Of a DNA stretch of 64,000 nucleotides, positions 1 through 10,930 are shown in pieces. Position 1 is the first letter of the stretch. Each line of letters opens with the position of its first letter. The stretch comes from Corbicula japonica. Lineage: Eukaryota; Mollusca; Bivalvia; Venerida; Cyrenidae. Position numbers and translations under genes: made by a program. The notes below the pieces were generated by a model. It did not search any database. It worked only from the letters and a program-made list of their open reading frames with translations, and was not told the DNA's origin. The stretch lies in NCBI GenBank assembly GCA_038501625.1, contig JAZAYU010000015.1:4052991-4116990 (forward strand), read 5' to 3'.

Positions 1-835
1 TGTGTGACATTATGCAACCGTACAGGCTATAAATGCATTTTACTTTAGCACATACACGCAAAATATTCGGTTATAAAATACTTCATAATACACCGGTAGT
101 TTACACAGAAAAATAACAGTCTATACGAGTTTTAAAAGAATGGAAATTTTAAAATTAAAAACAACAACAACAAAAGTTTCTAAAACATTAATTCGAACCC
201 ACGAGTTTACGTCTTTATTCTCGAATTTAAACACTTTACCGACTGCGCTAAGCGGGCTTCTTACATTTTGTAGCTTATTAAAATTGGTTATACATAACGT
301 ATCGATTTAAATTTAGATCGTAAAGTTTACGAAATATACCGACTACAGGGTCAAATTCAAGAGTGCCAGGTCAATGTTGTTGGAAAATGCTAATACTGTC
401 AAAAGCGGTGAAGATAATGTGTCATTAATCTCCAACACGAAGAAATCATTTCGGTACACCGATAACCAGTTATCACCAATTATTTATTTTGTTGTGTGCT
501 GCGATACAGATAGACAGTTTCCCGTTGAGATCATCATTGTTTCGCCATTCGACCTCTTGGGCAACACCACGAACATGCGGAAACACGATGCGAGATTGCG
601 AAACCACGATTCGAGATCGCGAAAACACGTTTAGTAGCTAGTCTAGGTAGTCCCTGACTTTAACATTAAACTTGTTTCTTATTACTTTGAAAGTACATGT
701 CCTATTCACTTAATATTTAAACTATCTGCATAAACAAAGCAATTTGTGGCAACAAGAATAATAACTCATGTTTCACTAGTTTTTTTAATTGTCCCTTTTA
801 CATGCAACTGAAATTTCAGAATTGTTTCATAATGA
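1..835. other. No gene recognised; AT-rich sequence
   Basis: I see no convincing exon here. An 86-codon frame at 374-634 has no family resemblance, and its end is made of a short tandem repeat (listed separately), so it is not called a gene. Confidence 0.5.
571..629. repeat. Short 24-bp-period tandem repeat
   Basis: About two and a half degenerate copies of a unit reading roughly CGAGATTGCGAAACCACGAT lie side by side. The CpG-rich unit stands out from its AT-rich surroundings. No function is evident. Confidence 0.5.
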
Positions 836-1141
836 TACCTGCACAACAACTGGTTTGATGAACAATACCATGATATAATCTATTGCATCCGAATTCCTGT
901 TAATCAAACACCATTAGAAGGCGAGACAAAACGAAAAACCGCAGGAATTTGGTCGCAAAAACACTGTAACTTCAAGCAAGGAGTAAAGCGGTGCTGTATA
1001 AACCGGGCACCCAGAAGAACCATGGTAGATTTGGGAAGTGCTTTGAATCTTGCACTATTCTACAATCAAAGTGCTGAAAGCGTTGAAAGACTGGTGCGCT
1101 GGTTGAATCGAACATGCCCTGCACAGATATCATTACTGTAA
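836..1141 (+). CDS. Unassigned 101-codon open frame without ATG, possible 3'-terminal exon
   Basis: Directly after a TGA at 833-835 the frame stays open to TAA at 1139-1141. It begins YLHNNWFDEQYHDII and ends in NRTCPAQISLL. The middle is basic and Cys-containing (QKHCNFKQGVKRCC). This stretch is richer in GC than its flanks and unusually long for an open frame in such AT-rich DNA. A pyrimidine-rich AG lies at about 818-819, but the frame from there crosses the TGA, so no clean acceptor is established. I do not recognise a family. It could be a terminal exon of an unplaced gene, an old transposon fragment, or chance. Confidence 0.2.
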   Translation, partial: YLHNNWFDEQYHDIIYCIRIPVNQTPLEGETKRKTAGIWSQKHCNFKQGVKRCCINRAPRRTMVDLGSALNLALFYNQSAESVERLVRWLNRTCPAQISLL

Positions 1142-2400
1142 ACATATGAAACTATGTGTGATTTTTTCGTTAAACTTTGTGACAGTTACTATCATCAACA
1201 TTAGCAAATAATTCAGTATATTCAGGGATTTCAATAGATGCAGGTACTTGTACTATTTTGATGCAAGGAAATTAGGTTTTCCACTTTTTCTTCACCTGAA
1301 TCTTAGGTGGGGGTCTTTTTGATGCAGAAGCGTATGATTAGTGGTTAAATTTTGCTAGAATAACGATGATCAGGCTCCGCCACAACTGAGTATTGTCAAC
1401 AATAAAATGCAAAAGGCTCACGTACCTTAAGAGACTGAAACAGTTACAATCTTAATTTTTACGTCGATCGCAACAATGCATCAACAAAAATATTCGCCAA
1501 CTTACTAACGGTCTCCCCAGGATTTTTGGAAGGGTTGTCGCTGGACTGTTCGTGGATTTAAGCTCGCGAAACTTTATTTTTTAACTATCATTTTATACAA
1601 TTTTATATTTGTACCAAAGTTTACTGCAAAAACTGTATATAGTACATAGATGTTTTTATCTCTTTAGAGCCAAGAAAGGTACAAAGTTAAAAAAACATAA
1701 ATAATGTGAAACAATTTGTAAACAGTATGTCAACATGTGTTTTAATAACATAAACTGCTCTGATCTCATCAAGTTACAATGTCAACTATATACTCTGTAT
1801 AGTTTTTCACCTTCATTGTCCAAGATATCTCACACATATCAAACTCATTGTTTCATTACAACTGACAGAATTAGGATTAAACTTTCAGAAGCCATTCTTT
1901 TTCTTGGGCCCAAGTGCTGACTGCCTTATTATAATCAAACTTCAGTACATCAGGACCTTCCATGGATATCATTAACAATGAATTTAATGTCGAATTGTTA
2001 AGCCTGCTTCTAAGCTTTGTCTTCACTCTAGATAAGGTGGAAAACCCCACTCACAATCTGAAATTAAATTAATTTACGATACCAGTAAACATATAGACAG
2101 CTTCACATATATAAAAATAATATCATAATAGGGATTCAGTTAACACAAACAGGTATAATAAATTATGTAGTGCACCCCAAGAACCTGGTTTAAACCCCAA
2201 GTAGCAAATTATTTTGCTACTGACTGTTCCAAGGCGCTAACCCATACGGTTCCCCTTTTTTGTTAAACAATCAACAAACAAATCATTTATTTTCCTCTCT
2301 TCTTTTTGCTGCAGGGGAGGCTGTGTTTTATGAGTGTGGCGATTCCTGATATGCATATTTCCCTTTTTATATATAGTAGCATGAAATTGAGTTATTTTAT
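1142..2400. other. No gene recognised
   Basis: AT-rich sequence with many stops in all frames. The only open stretch (1735-1920, 61 codons) has no recognisable motif. I see no clear repeat or promoter. Confidence 0.5.
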
Positions 2401-2775
2401 TTATTTAACGCAAGTCACAAGGCTAAGTAAATATATATAAAAAAATCCATTGCCAACTTCTTGCAACCAGGAGTAGACTTTCTTCCACTTAGGATCGACA
2501 CCTGACTGGATCGAACTGGCTGTTCGAGGTAGCCGGCGTTGATTCAGTGTCTCGGCATGTTGGGGTACCGCGTGCGGCGTCGGAGTAATTTCACGACGTG
2601 AAGGGGTACTTGGCGTCGTAAGAGTCGCTCTTGAAGGGCTATCCGGAATGATCTCGATCTCATTTCTAGAATTTTGAAGTTCAGAATGCCCGATGGAGTT
2701 GGCATCAGCCTCACAAGGCCGGTTTCTCTTGAAATAAGATAGAATTGACGAGTCGTCGTTCTTTCGCGCATGCAT
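2401..2775 (-). pseudogene. N-terminal fragment of a hAT-like transposase-derived ORF
   Basis: Read on the minus strand from the ATG at 2775, the peptide starts MHARKNDDSSILSYFKRNRP. A low-complexity Ser/Thr/Pro linker follows (about residues 35-95, PDSPSRATLTTPSTPSRR), and then GVDPKWKKVYSWLQEVGNG. The opening 'SILSYFKR' and the later 'DPKWKK.Y.WLQ...GNG' resemble the start of hAT/ZMYM-type proteins, in which the linker leads into a Cys-rich zinc finger. That continuation (expected CxxC) is missing. After GNG the frame runs into hydrophobic AT-rich codons and stops, so this is a truncated fragment or an exon whose donor I cannot place. The family call is from pattern memory. Confidence 0.4.
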
Positions 2776-3089
2776 ACTTGAAAATGTGTCCGACGAAAAT
2801 GAACTGATCGTTACGATGATAGCGCAGTAAAATGCCACAGAATGTATTTCTTTTGCAATTTAAGTTCTAACTGCAACTTGCCAATAGATTTGTTTAAAAC
2901 AAATCCATTATCGCACAATTATTTTCATACATGTATACAGTACAATTTTCGAAGTGTTTGTCTTCTTATCACAGAACTAAGAATAACCAAATAATTACTC
3001 ATGATCGCATCTCATTAAAATCATTGAACATTATGTTAAACACACCGGGTTCCGCTATTAATTGAGAATATCAAGTCAACAGAGCCAAA

Positions 3090-4495
3090 ATACAGTTGTT
3101 CAGGTAGTAGCGGATAGCTAAGCAGATTACCGCTCTACGGCTCTTTAAAAGTAGAAATTCTACAAACTTATCAATATCATTCAACAGACAAAAGTGTTTT
3201 CTCTTAAAAAACATCATTCTTTTTAAACTTTTATGATGACTTCCCTGCTCGAGGTTTTTTTTTATATGATATACATGGATTGAGGCAGTAGCGGATAGCT
3301 TCGGGGAGTATGGGATAGTTAGTGTAAGGCACTGACGGGGCTTCTCAAACCAATCCAAAAATTGTATTTTTATTATGACATGTACTTAAACATGTGCAGG
3401 GGTTTATTATATAAAAATCAATAACATTTGAACTGAATTAAACCTGGAAATTGCTGAAAACTATACATGGTTATGTTATGTATGAACTGTTATTTTTTGA
3501 AAACTGGGATATTTGTGTTCTAAGTGATTGTAGTTGTATCTCATGCTGTAGATCATCCGTTTATTTCCTGAAATTGCCCACTTTTGGATCTAGAGACCTG
3601 TAGGCCTATATATAGGCCTAAATAGCTATATAGGCATATAGGGCCAGCAAAGGACCCCTAAACAAGTGTCTGTGTGATTTTTTTCTTACACAGTTCATCC
3701 ATTAAGTACATGTATGCGAGTTCTCATACAAAAAAAACAGCACGACGAAATAAAAGACTTCTCCAAAATGGAAGGCTGTGGAAACGTATTATATTCGAAA
3801 AATGGCCAAATTGAAAAAAGGAATGAAGAAGTCAATGACTAACCATCAGCACACCTGACTCTGGTGTTCTTATAAGATTCCACTTTAAGCACTGTCAGAA
3901 TTTCCTCAGGCTCGCCAATACATTGATACATAAATATTTACAGTTAATAAGTATATTCACTACATTGCGTGAAATTAGTTCAATTGTTAATCTTCACAAC
4001 ACATCATACCTAACTTTCAACTCGCCTCTGACACCGATTTGACAGATCAAGTTGATATGGAGACGATCCACATATGCAATCCGTTACTGACTAAGTGCAT
4101 GGTAGTGATTTATATCTCTGTTTGGTGACAAATTGCGGGTTTATTAGAACATGTTTTTAATTAGTGATAAAAGGTTAATTTATACATCAAACCAAACCAT
4201 ATTCTTTGGAACTTTACAGACTTTTGATATAAAACTTAATGTTTATTGTTCTTTTCATTAGTAAAATCACGGTGTAGGTATCGACTTCCGATTGCCTCGT
4301 TCTACTTATAAATAAGATAAATTCTAATAGCGAAATTTGAAATCAAAACAAAATGCATTAAAGTGAAGGGGAGAATTCACTCTTTCTCTTGGTATAAAGG
4401 TTAATTATTCTAAATGTATAAATAAAGAAAATGCCCAAGAAAAGAAATGGGCTATCCGCTATACCCCCAAAATCCGCTACTGCCTTAACAACTGT
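3090..4495. repeat. Region bounded by inverted 'tagcggatagc' motifs, possible degenerate DNA transposon
   Basis: The left side (about 3091-3121) reads acagttgttcaggtagtagc followed by ggatagc. The right side (about 4440-4496) holds its reverse complement: gctatccgct, then atccgctactgcc and ttaacaactgt. A third copy of the motif is at 3281-3300. No transposase frame is visible inside. The interior at 3530-3690 resembles 16450-16650, so it holds at least one dispersed repeat. Confidence 0.35.
3530..3690. repeat. Dispersed repeat shared with 16.45-16.65 kb
   Basis: Both sites, in the same orientation, share runs such as gtgattgtagttg followed by atctc, then ccgtttatt/cccatttatt, then agcaaaggacc and ctaaaca-gtgtctgtg. 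Divergence is substantial, so both are old copies. No coding capacity is seen. Confidence 0.5.
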
Positions 4496-4570
4496 ACGAT
4501 CAAACGACACCGACAGACTTGCCCCACGTGGAGAGGCGGAGTTATCCAGCAGATAGTAAAGAAATCGATT

Positions 4571-5700
4571 GTAATTGGTCAAATCGCCCATTGCTTAACC
4601 TTGAATGAGGTGTGTATTGAAAAGCGACGTGTGTTTACAATGCAAGAAACATAAAATTATGACATGTCGACAGGGTCTATTTAATTAGTAAATAGACCCT
4701 GATGTCGATTTTGAATATACGGATGTCGGCGAATTTAACACTTGTTGGAAATAGATCAAAGCTTGTTAACGGTTGTCTGGGGAGAACACTGGGACCCGGC
4801 CCGGTCCTTGTTAGCCGAGCAAAATCTCGATCCACAACTACTCCAACCTAACCAAAATGGCAACCCACGCTATCTCCCGCTTGTCACGTGACTGATTTGT
4901 TTTAAATCGTTCTTTTAATATCCTTTCATAGTTGTTCGAATCACAACATTAAATTGTTTTCTTGTTTTTATTTGTAGCATTATCTTTCAAAATTCGCATT
5001 TCTTCTCGAAATATTTGTATTTTCTTAAAATGCACTACTTTTTATGCCACACAACTACGAAATCTTTCAGGCGTAACTAAACTACTCATTCATATCCAGT
5101 TGCTTGTTCACTGCCGTAGCTGGTCATGATTTCACTCTACATTTGTTCGATGGAATTTTTAGCATGGATGCTCCAAAATTACACGGAAACTTACTATCAA
5201 TCGCTCAGAATTCGCGGAATGGTGTGCTGCATTGTGCTTCACACTTGTGCAGAACATTTCGGCCTGCTCTCGCGGTGACCACTTACTTGATACGCTCTCG
5301 TGGTCGCAATGATACACCCGAAGTTAAGGACTGCGCGTCGCAGAGTTCACAGCATCGTTAGTTAATACTGGCGCATGCGCGCCAGTATAACCAGCATGAC
5401 TACTACTTATCAAAGGCGTCGATCACATGGGTTTCTGGTAGCGACGATAAATAAATGGCGCATTGCACTCAAAAAGCAAAAAATATGCATGTTTGTTTTT
5501 CCTATTATTAGAAAGAACAGCATGTTAAAACAATAGAACGGTAACATGAAGGTGGCCAGGTGCCAGGAGTTATCAACCTTGTACCCCTCAAAATAACTTT
5601 AGTATGACGTAATACGTATCCGCAGTTTGCGTTTATTAGTACTCCATAGCATTTCCATCTGTCGTCATAAGTACTTCAAACGAGAACAACAAGCTTCTTT
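4571..5700. other. No gene recognised; locally GC-rich around 5.2-5.4 kb
   Basis: An 85-codon frame at 5104-5361 has no domain I recognise. The stretch ends next to a GC-rich palindrome (5367-5388) that could be a promoter element. Nothing else is supported. Confidence 0.4.
5367..5388. promoter_or_regulatory. Palindrome with NRF-1-like core GCGCATGCGC
   Basis: The arms ACTGGCGC and GCGCCAGT flank ATGC. The centre contains GCGCATGCGC, the core of the animal NRF-1 binding consensus, in a CpG-rich island inside AT-rich DNA. No adjacent gene start is recognised, so a promoter role is only a suggestion. Confidence 0.3.
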
Positions 5701-5704
5701 AGAT

Positions 5705-6195
5705 GTCATATGCAGCTACAATATCACGGTATGTATCCCAATAATCAGCGCTCGGATTACAACGTCAGGCTCGGATGATAAGAGCGGCTCGAGTTGCGGA
5801 TGAGAGTGAAAAACTTTCAGTATTTTTACTTTAAACTATTACTTACGGCGATTTAAATGACTTTAGTGATTGCAGTTCTTTTAGGCCAACATACGCTATA
5901 TAAAACTGCAATGGTTTTTGCAGACAGTCCGTACATGGTGGTGAAAATCACCGAAAAAGGTGGAAAATTCGACCCATCGCTCAAAATTAAACAAGTTTCC
6001 ATATGTATTTAGGTAGTTGAGTGAAGAAAACATAACTATTTGATCCTTTATTCTCCCTCTATTAATAAACAATCACAGCATGGTAACACAGTTTGATAAA
6101 AATGAACATAATCTTACTTTTTCTGAAGATGTCAACGCCAGATGGATAATCGCTGGCTTCAGTAAAATTTGTTAAAGATAATAGGTGGCTCAAAC
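5705..6195 (+). repeat. Left arm of a large inverted repeat
   Basis: This arm matches the reverse complement of about 7165-7640 over nearly 480 bp with scattered mismatches and small indels. Examples are ggaaaattcgacccatcgct here against agcgatgggtcgaattttcc at 7374, and ccatatgtatttaggtagtt against aactacctaaatacatatg. About 970 bp of unrelated sequence separates the arms. Confidence 0.8.
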
Positions 6196-7164
6196 TGAAT
6201 AATGGCCAGGCTTATAATTTTATCTTCAGGAAAATGTATCAATACTTAATGTTTTTATCATTACTCAACTGTGAAATCGCGTTTTATGTTCGCCCTTTGT
6301 CCGTGCGTGTGTGTGCGTATGTGTGTGTCAACAATGTCTTCAAACGACACCTCGTCTACAGGCCAAATTTTAACAAAATGTTTTTGATGAAGGTTTCTTT
6401 TGCAACCAGTAGAAATAACAGATTCAACATGAAACGAGAAATGAATTAAAATGTTTGTTGGAAAAATATAGAAGAAGAGCCGTCGGTATCTTTCTGCTAG
6501 ATGGATAAAATTAAAATTGTAAAAATTGTAATAGCGTCAAGTGGGAGACAACCTCTGTCAAAGATTCCCACTCTGTGCCACACCATAGCATTCGAAACCA
6601 GTGCTCATAGTTTCTGCAATGCAATTAAATATGCAATTTATTACTCTTCGTGGCGCTTAACTTGATAAGAGTGTGAATTGGTTCTAAGAAAGAATGGTAT
6701 ATTTGTAAGTTTCATATGGCTAAGCATCGTATATCAATACAAACCATATATTTATGAACAAACATTGGAAATTTTGTATCACAGTATGGTGTTCAGTACT
6801 GGTCACATCCAGGAGCGTCACCGGTGTCTAGAACTGGGTGTGTGTATAGAACCAATGAATGATTTTGAACGTCAACAACTACAAGCTGAAAACTAGCAAA
6901 CTCAGGTTATCTCAAAAGGGCGTTAAACCTGAATTATGATATGATATGAAATGATATATTTTACATCTTAATCACTTAAGATTACTAAAGTGTCAATGTA
7001 AATTGTATGGCCTTCATAATTACATACCGAAAATAGATAAGTTGTTGGACAATGATTTCTGGTCCTTGAAGATAAAAAAATTGATTTAAAAACTAATAAA
7101 CATTTCTTTAAAGCTAATAAACATTACGATGAAAAGGTCATTGGTTTGTTCATTTTCCATACAA
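6196..7164. other. Loop between the inverted-repeat arms; no gene recognised
   Basis: The loop has short open frames (6234-6449 and 6678-6896) with no recognisable domain. I see no transposase motif. If the inverted repeat is a foldback element, this loop is its cargo or a later insertion. Confidence 0.45.
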
Positions 7165-7640
7165 TCTTACATGTAGCCAGCTATTATCTTCACTGAAGCC
7201 AGCGATTATCCATCTCGCTTTGACATCTTCAGAAAAAGTAAGGTTTAGTTTCATTTTTATCTAACTGTGTTACCATGTTGTGATTGTTTATTAACAGAGG
7301 GACAGTAAAGGATCAAATAGTTATGTTTTCTTCACTCAACTACCTAAATACATATGAAAACTTGTTTAATTTTGAGCGATGGGTCGAATTTTCCACCTTC
7401 TTCGGTGATTTTCACCACAATGTACGGACTGTCTGCAAAAAAACATTGCAGTTTTATATAGCTTATGTTGGCCTAGAACAATTGCAATCACTAACGTGAT
7501 TAAAATCGGCATTAGTAAAAGATAAAAGTAAAAATACTTACGCTTTTCTCACTCTCATCCGCAATTCGAGCCGCACGTTGTCATCCGAGTGCTGATCATT
7601 GGGATACATACCGTGATATTACTTGTAGCGAAGAGCAATT
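7165..7640 (-). repeat. Right arm of the large inverted repeat
   Basis: Reverse complement of 5705-6195. The outer end reads cattgggatacataccgtga, matching tcacggtatgtatcccaat near 5725-5743. The inner end reads cttcactgaagccagcgatt, matching aatcgctggcttcag near 6147. A 71-codon frame at 7284-7499 lies in the arm and is not supported as a gene. Confidence 0.8.
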
Positions 7641-8208
7641 AGTTGTTGCTGCTAAAGTAACTATGTAGCTTGACGGACGATGCAGGGTTGGACGGTTCCT
7701 TTTATTACTTAGTTTAAAAAAATAAATTTAAATCCGAAAAAAAACCAACAAATTCTTGACTTTTTTTCCGCAACTGTAACCTAAAGTCGGCCACTATTCA
7801 ACTAAAACTGATACAATGTCTAGTATAATGATATTGTTGTTTACTTTTAATGAAATCTAGGCGGAAAAGCGTAAACATATAAAGATTTCTTGATAAGTTC
7901 AGCATACCTGTCGTCGCCTACACATACCGGTATATCCGTCTGTCGTCACAAAAGCCGTCTGCGGTCGTAGTATTCGCATAACCGGGTTGGAGCAGACCGA
8001 TCACTAATTCGAACATTAACGTATTGGAGAAAATGCAAAAACCACGAAATTAAAAACCATCGCAAATGTAATTTAACCGAAAAGCACGAAATATTTGCTC
8101 ACGCATTTACAGTATATTTCAGAAACATTAGTGAAGCTATAAATCCAGCATAATTAAAATCGTTTATTTACTTAAACCGAATACAACTTTGTACTTTAAC
8201 TAATATAG

Positions 8209-8426
8209 GTGGTGTGCTGACGCATGCTTACATGGTAATTGCCCACCAGACTCATGTCACTGCATCATCGTCCTAACGGAGCCAACAACGACACTGTTTC
8301 CTGAAACCGGAACTCTCCCGCACCCATCTGCACCCGCAGCGAAGGTCTGCAAAGCAGTAGCCCTCTGGAAGGGTATTGACGTCTTTGACAGATGGTAAGT
8401 CATACACTGTTCTCAAAATAATAATA

Positions 8427-8462
<36 letters not shown>

Positions 8463-9220
8463 TCTTTATTTAAAGAAGGTAACTTATTAAGAACATTAAC
8501 ATTAAAATTAATGACTTATTTTCAATAAGGCCTTCTATAAAATATAACAAAATATAAAATATCAACAATCATTCAAAACACATGCATACATGAAAAATGT
8601 GCAATAATATATATCAAAAAAAAGAAATAAAAACAGCAAATAAGAAAAACTAAAAGCACTCATTTAAGCACAGTAAAATGTAAATCACAAGTTTCAGACA
8701 GACACATTTATATATAAAGTAGAATAAGAATACGAGGAATTGTCACATATGGGTATAATTAAAATAGTATATATACATCTTAATGTTTTAGCATACAGAG
8801 TTATTGTTATGTAAATAATTTTAATTTTCGACAGGATCAGATATGTTTTGGAATGGAATTCTCAATTAATAATGATAGAGATCAAATATGAAACTTTCAA
8901 TATTCTTAGTTCTTACTTTGAACCAGCAATCAAGATTATATTGTGATAGTGTATATTACAGTCACATGATTGATCTTTCTAGGTGTACGGACGAATGCAA
9001 CAACCACGACAACTGCCCGCCGGAGACCTGTGAATGTACAGACGCCAGTTTACAGACACAGCCAACAACCACAAGCACGACACGGGTCACGTCAGCAGCG
9101 GCCAGATCCGGAATGACATGTTCGTCTAATGGAATTGTAGGTGGAGATTAATGGAACGGATGGTGCCAGAGCAATTGTGACAGTGGTGTCTGCCCTTCGG
9201 ACTATTGTTTGTGTCTGTAA
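8209..9220 (+). CDS. Secreted Cys-rich modular protein (repeated WCxxxC..CP..CxC module), 3' part, internal stop
   Basis: Exon 8209-8394 follows an AG and ends in TG|GTAAGT. Exon 8983-9220 starts with G|TGT, so the phase-2 intron splits a Trp codon (TG|G). The joined frame gives WCADACLHGNCPPDSCHC, a Thr/Pro linker, VCKAVALWKGIDVFDRW, then CTDECNNHDNCPPETCEC, a second Thr-rich linker, and CSSNGIVGGD. A TAA follows at 9149-9151. The same frame then continues WNGWCQSNCDSGVCPSDYC to TAA at 9218-9220. There are thus about three copies of a C..W.G..D.WC...C...CP..C.C module joined by Thr-rich, mucin-like linkers, as in extracellular proteins. Upstream exons, including a signal peptide, are not found. 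The premature TAA could be a real C-terminus, a null allele or an error. Function unknown. Confidence 0.55.
8395..8982 (+). other. Intron of the Cys-rich gene with a (TAA)n microsatellite and a retroposon-like tail
   Basis: The intron starts GTAAGT and ends TTTCTAG. A (TAA/AAT)n run at about 8419-8462 is followed at once by atctttatttaaagaaggta. A triplet-repeat tail next to a conserved-looking end is typical of a non-LTR element or SINE inserted in minus orientation. The element itself is not identified. Confidence 0.5.
8419..8462. repeat. (TAA)n microsatellite
   Basis: An almost uninterrupted run of TAA/AAT triplets with one TAG variant. Confidence 0.9.
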
Positions 9221-9607
9221 TTTCGTTCTGATGAAAAGGATATGTTTTTCGGATAATCTATGCATGTCAAAGCCATGCTCATTTATTGTTTTATTGAATA
9301 AGTATCTTTAAAACTGACTTTAAAAAAGCATCCCTGAACAAAGGTGTTTCTTATGTTTTGCTATTTTTAAGAATGTGTCCGTTTTACGTGCTACAATGGC
9401 ATAAATAATATGTTTGAAACCATCTCTTGTCAACTACCCTTCAAAGGTTCTTGCTAATGCCTTCTAGGTAATCCATCAGTTTGTACATCAGTAAAGGATA
9501 AACACCATAATACATAACTAAACATTTGGAAATAAAATATTACAAGTATTTCTTCGTAAATAGATTAGAAGTATATTATCAGATCTGTACGATGTACACT
9601 TTCATCT
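9221..9607. other. 3' flank of the Cys-rich gene; no gene recognised
   Basis: AT-rich sequence with no exon-like stretch. An AATAAA is present at about 9530, which could serve as a distal poly(A) signal for the gene ending at 9220. Confidence 0.35.
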
Positions 9608-10630
9608 GGTACGAGGTACAGTCAGAAAGTTCCCGGACTGGTCCTTTTAAACAAATTATTGACGTCGGATCCTCATAAAATTTAGCATGCATGTATTTCT
9701 ATTTAAATCTAATATCAACAGCTATGAAAAAGTAGGTTTGAACAAGTATTTGAATTTATTTTTCACATTTAGCATGTCCACAACCATAATACGGAGCACT
9801 TCAGAATTTGCCTTATTTTGCAATGAGATGACTACATTCTTTTAATTTGAAGTTTCTCAAAATAACAGCACCAAGACGTCTTTATTTTTCCGCACGACAT
9901 CAACGGAACGTTACTAGCAAACAATTACAAAATTTTAGCGTGATCGGCTGAAGTATCGCCATTTTGTGAAGTATAATTTCTGCCGTGTAAAAATTCTGAA
10001 GCAAGAAAATGACAACGTTAATTGAACGTACGGAGCAGTGGACAGTAATTAAATTCTCTGCGATGTCTTGTTTGACCCCGACTGATTCTTGGAAATTCAA
10101 GAAACAGAAGGATGGTGTTATTAATTGTTCCAGGACTCTTGTTTTTGAGTGGCACAAACGTTTCCGGAAAGGTAGGGCGGATATTGAGGATAATGCGCGA
10201 AGCGGAAGGCCGGGAAATGATGCGTGCATAGTCAAAAAGATTAAGGACGTCCTAGCAACTGATCGGCGCAATTCTCTAGATGATATTGCTTACACTGTCG
10301 GGCTGTGTCATGGAACTGTTCATAAAATAGTGATCCAGGACTTGAACATGAATAAGGTATGTGCGCGCTGGGTTCCTCGTCTGCTGACAGATGAAAACAA
10401 CCCTTGCAAACGTCATATGAACGTCACGACGTCGCGGAAGTGCTCCGTACATGACATAGTGGGCTATTCTAATGGATCAGAAAACATGTTTATGTTTGTA
10501 TATTTTACATATATTTATATGTTCTTGCAGTGGAATAGTTATATTTTTATGTCATATATTTAATTACTGAATCGTACGGAAAAAAAAGATATCATGACAG
10601 TCCTGGAACTTTTTGACTGTACCTCGTACC
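9608..10630 (+). mobile_element. Mariner-family DNA transposon, internally deleted
   Basis: Terminal inverted repeats: the left end begins ggtacgaggtacagtcagaa then agttcccggactgg. The right end, read in reverse complement from 10630, begins ggtacgaggtacagtcaaaa then agttccaggactg. The element is about 1.02 kb, shorter than the roughly 1.3 kb usual for mariner. It encodes only the N-terminal DNA-binding part of the transposase, so it cannot move by itself but might be mobilised in trans. An exact TA target duplication is not clear at the ends I chose. Confidence 0.85.
10009..10440 (+). pseudogene. Mariner transposase, N-terminal DNA-binding part only
   Basis: From ATG 10009 the frame contains hallmarks of mariner transposase. 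The first helix-turn-helix region ends in TLVFEWHKRFRKGRADIEDN. Next come ARSGRPG (the usual DERSGRP linker), a second helix-turn-helix (about residues 75-110, DRRNSLDDIAYTVGLCHGTV) and VCARWVPRLLTDENN just before the catalytic domain. Homology stops near residue 143. The catalytic DD34D domain (about 200 residues) is gone, and the frame then runs into unrelated sequence to 10563. Non-functional as a transposase; it could still bind the inverted repeats. Confidence 0.85.
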
Positions 10631-10644
10631 TACGGAAAGGCAAT

Positions 10645-10930
10645 GATCGTGTGGGATTAATGCTGGCTGTTTCGCGTGTGATACAAGGCGGCGTATTTTG
10701 CGTGGAATAGAAGTTGGCGTATTTCGGTAGGACTATTGTAAGGGATTTTCTTATGGGATTAATGGTGGCTATTTCGCTTGGGATTTAATGAATGTTGACG
10801 TATTTTGCGTGGGATTAATGTTGGTTATTTCGTATGGGATTAATGCTGGCTTTTCCGCGTGGGATTAAATTAATGTTGGCGTATTTTGCGTGGAATTAAT
10901 GATGGCGTATTTTGCGTGAGATAAATGCTT
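10645..10930. repeat. Degenerate minisatellite, roughly 30-bp unit
   Basis: Repeated phrases such as gtgggattaatgttggcgta and ttttgcg or atttcg recur about ten times with changing spacing. The unit is G/T-rich on the plus strand. No coding frame is maintained. Confidence 0.7.
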
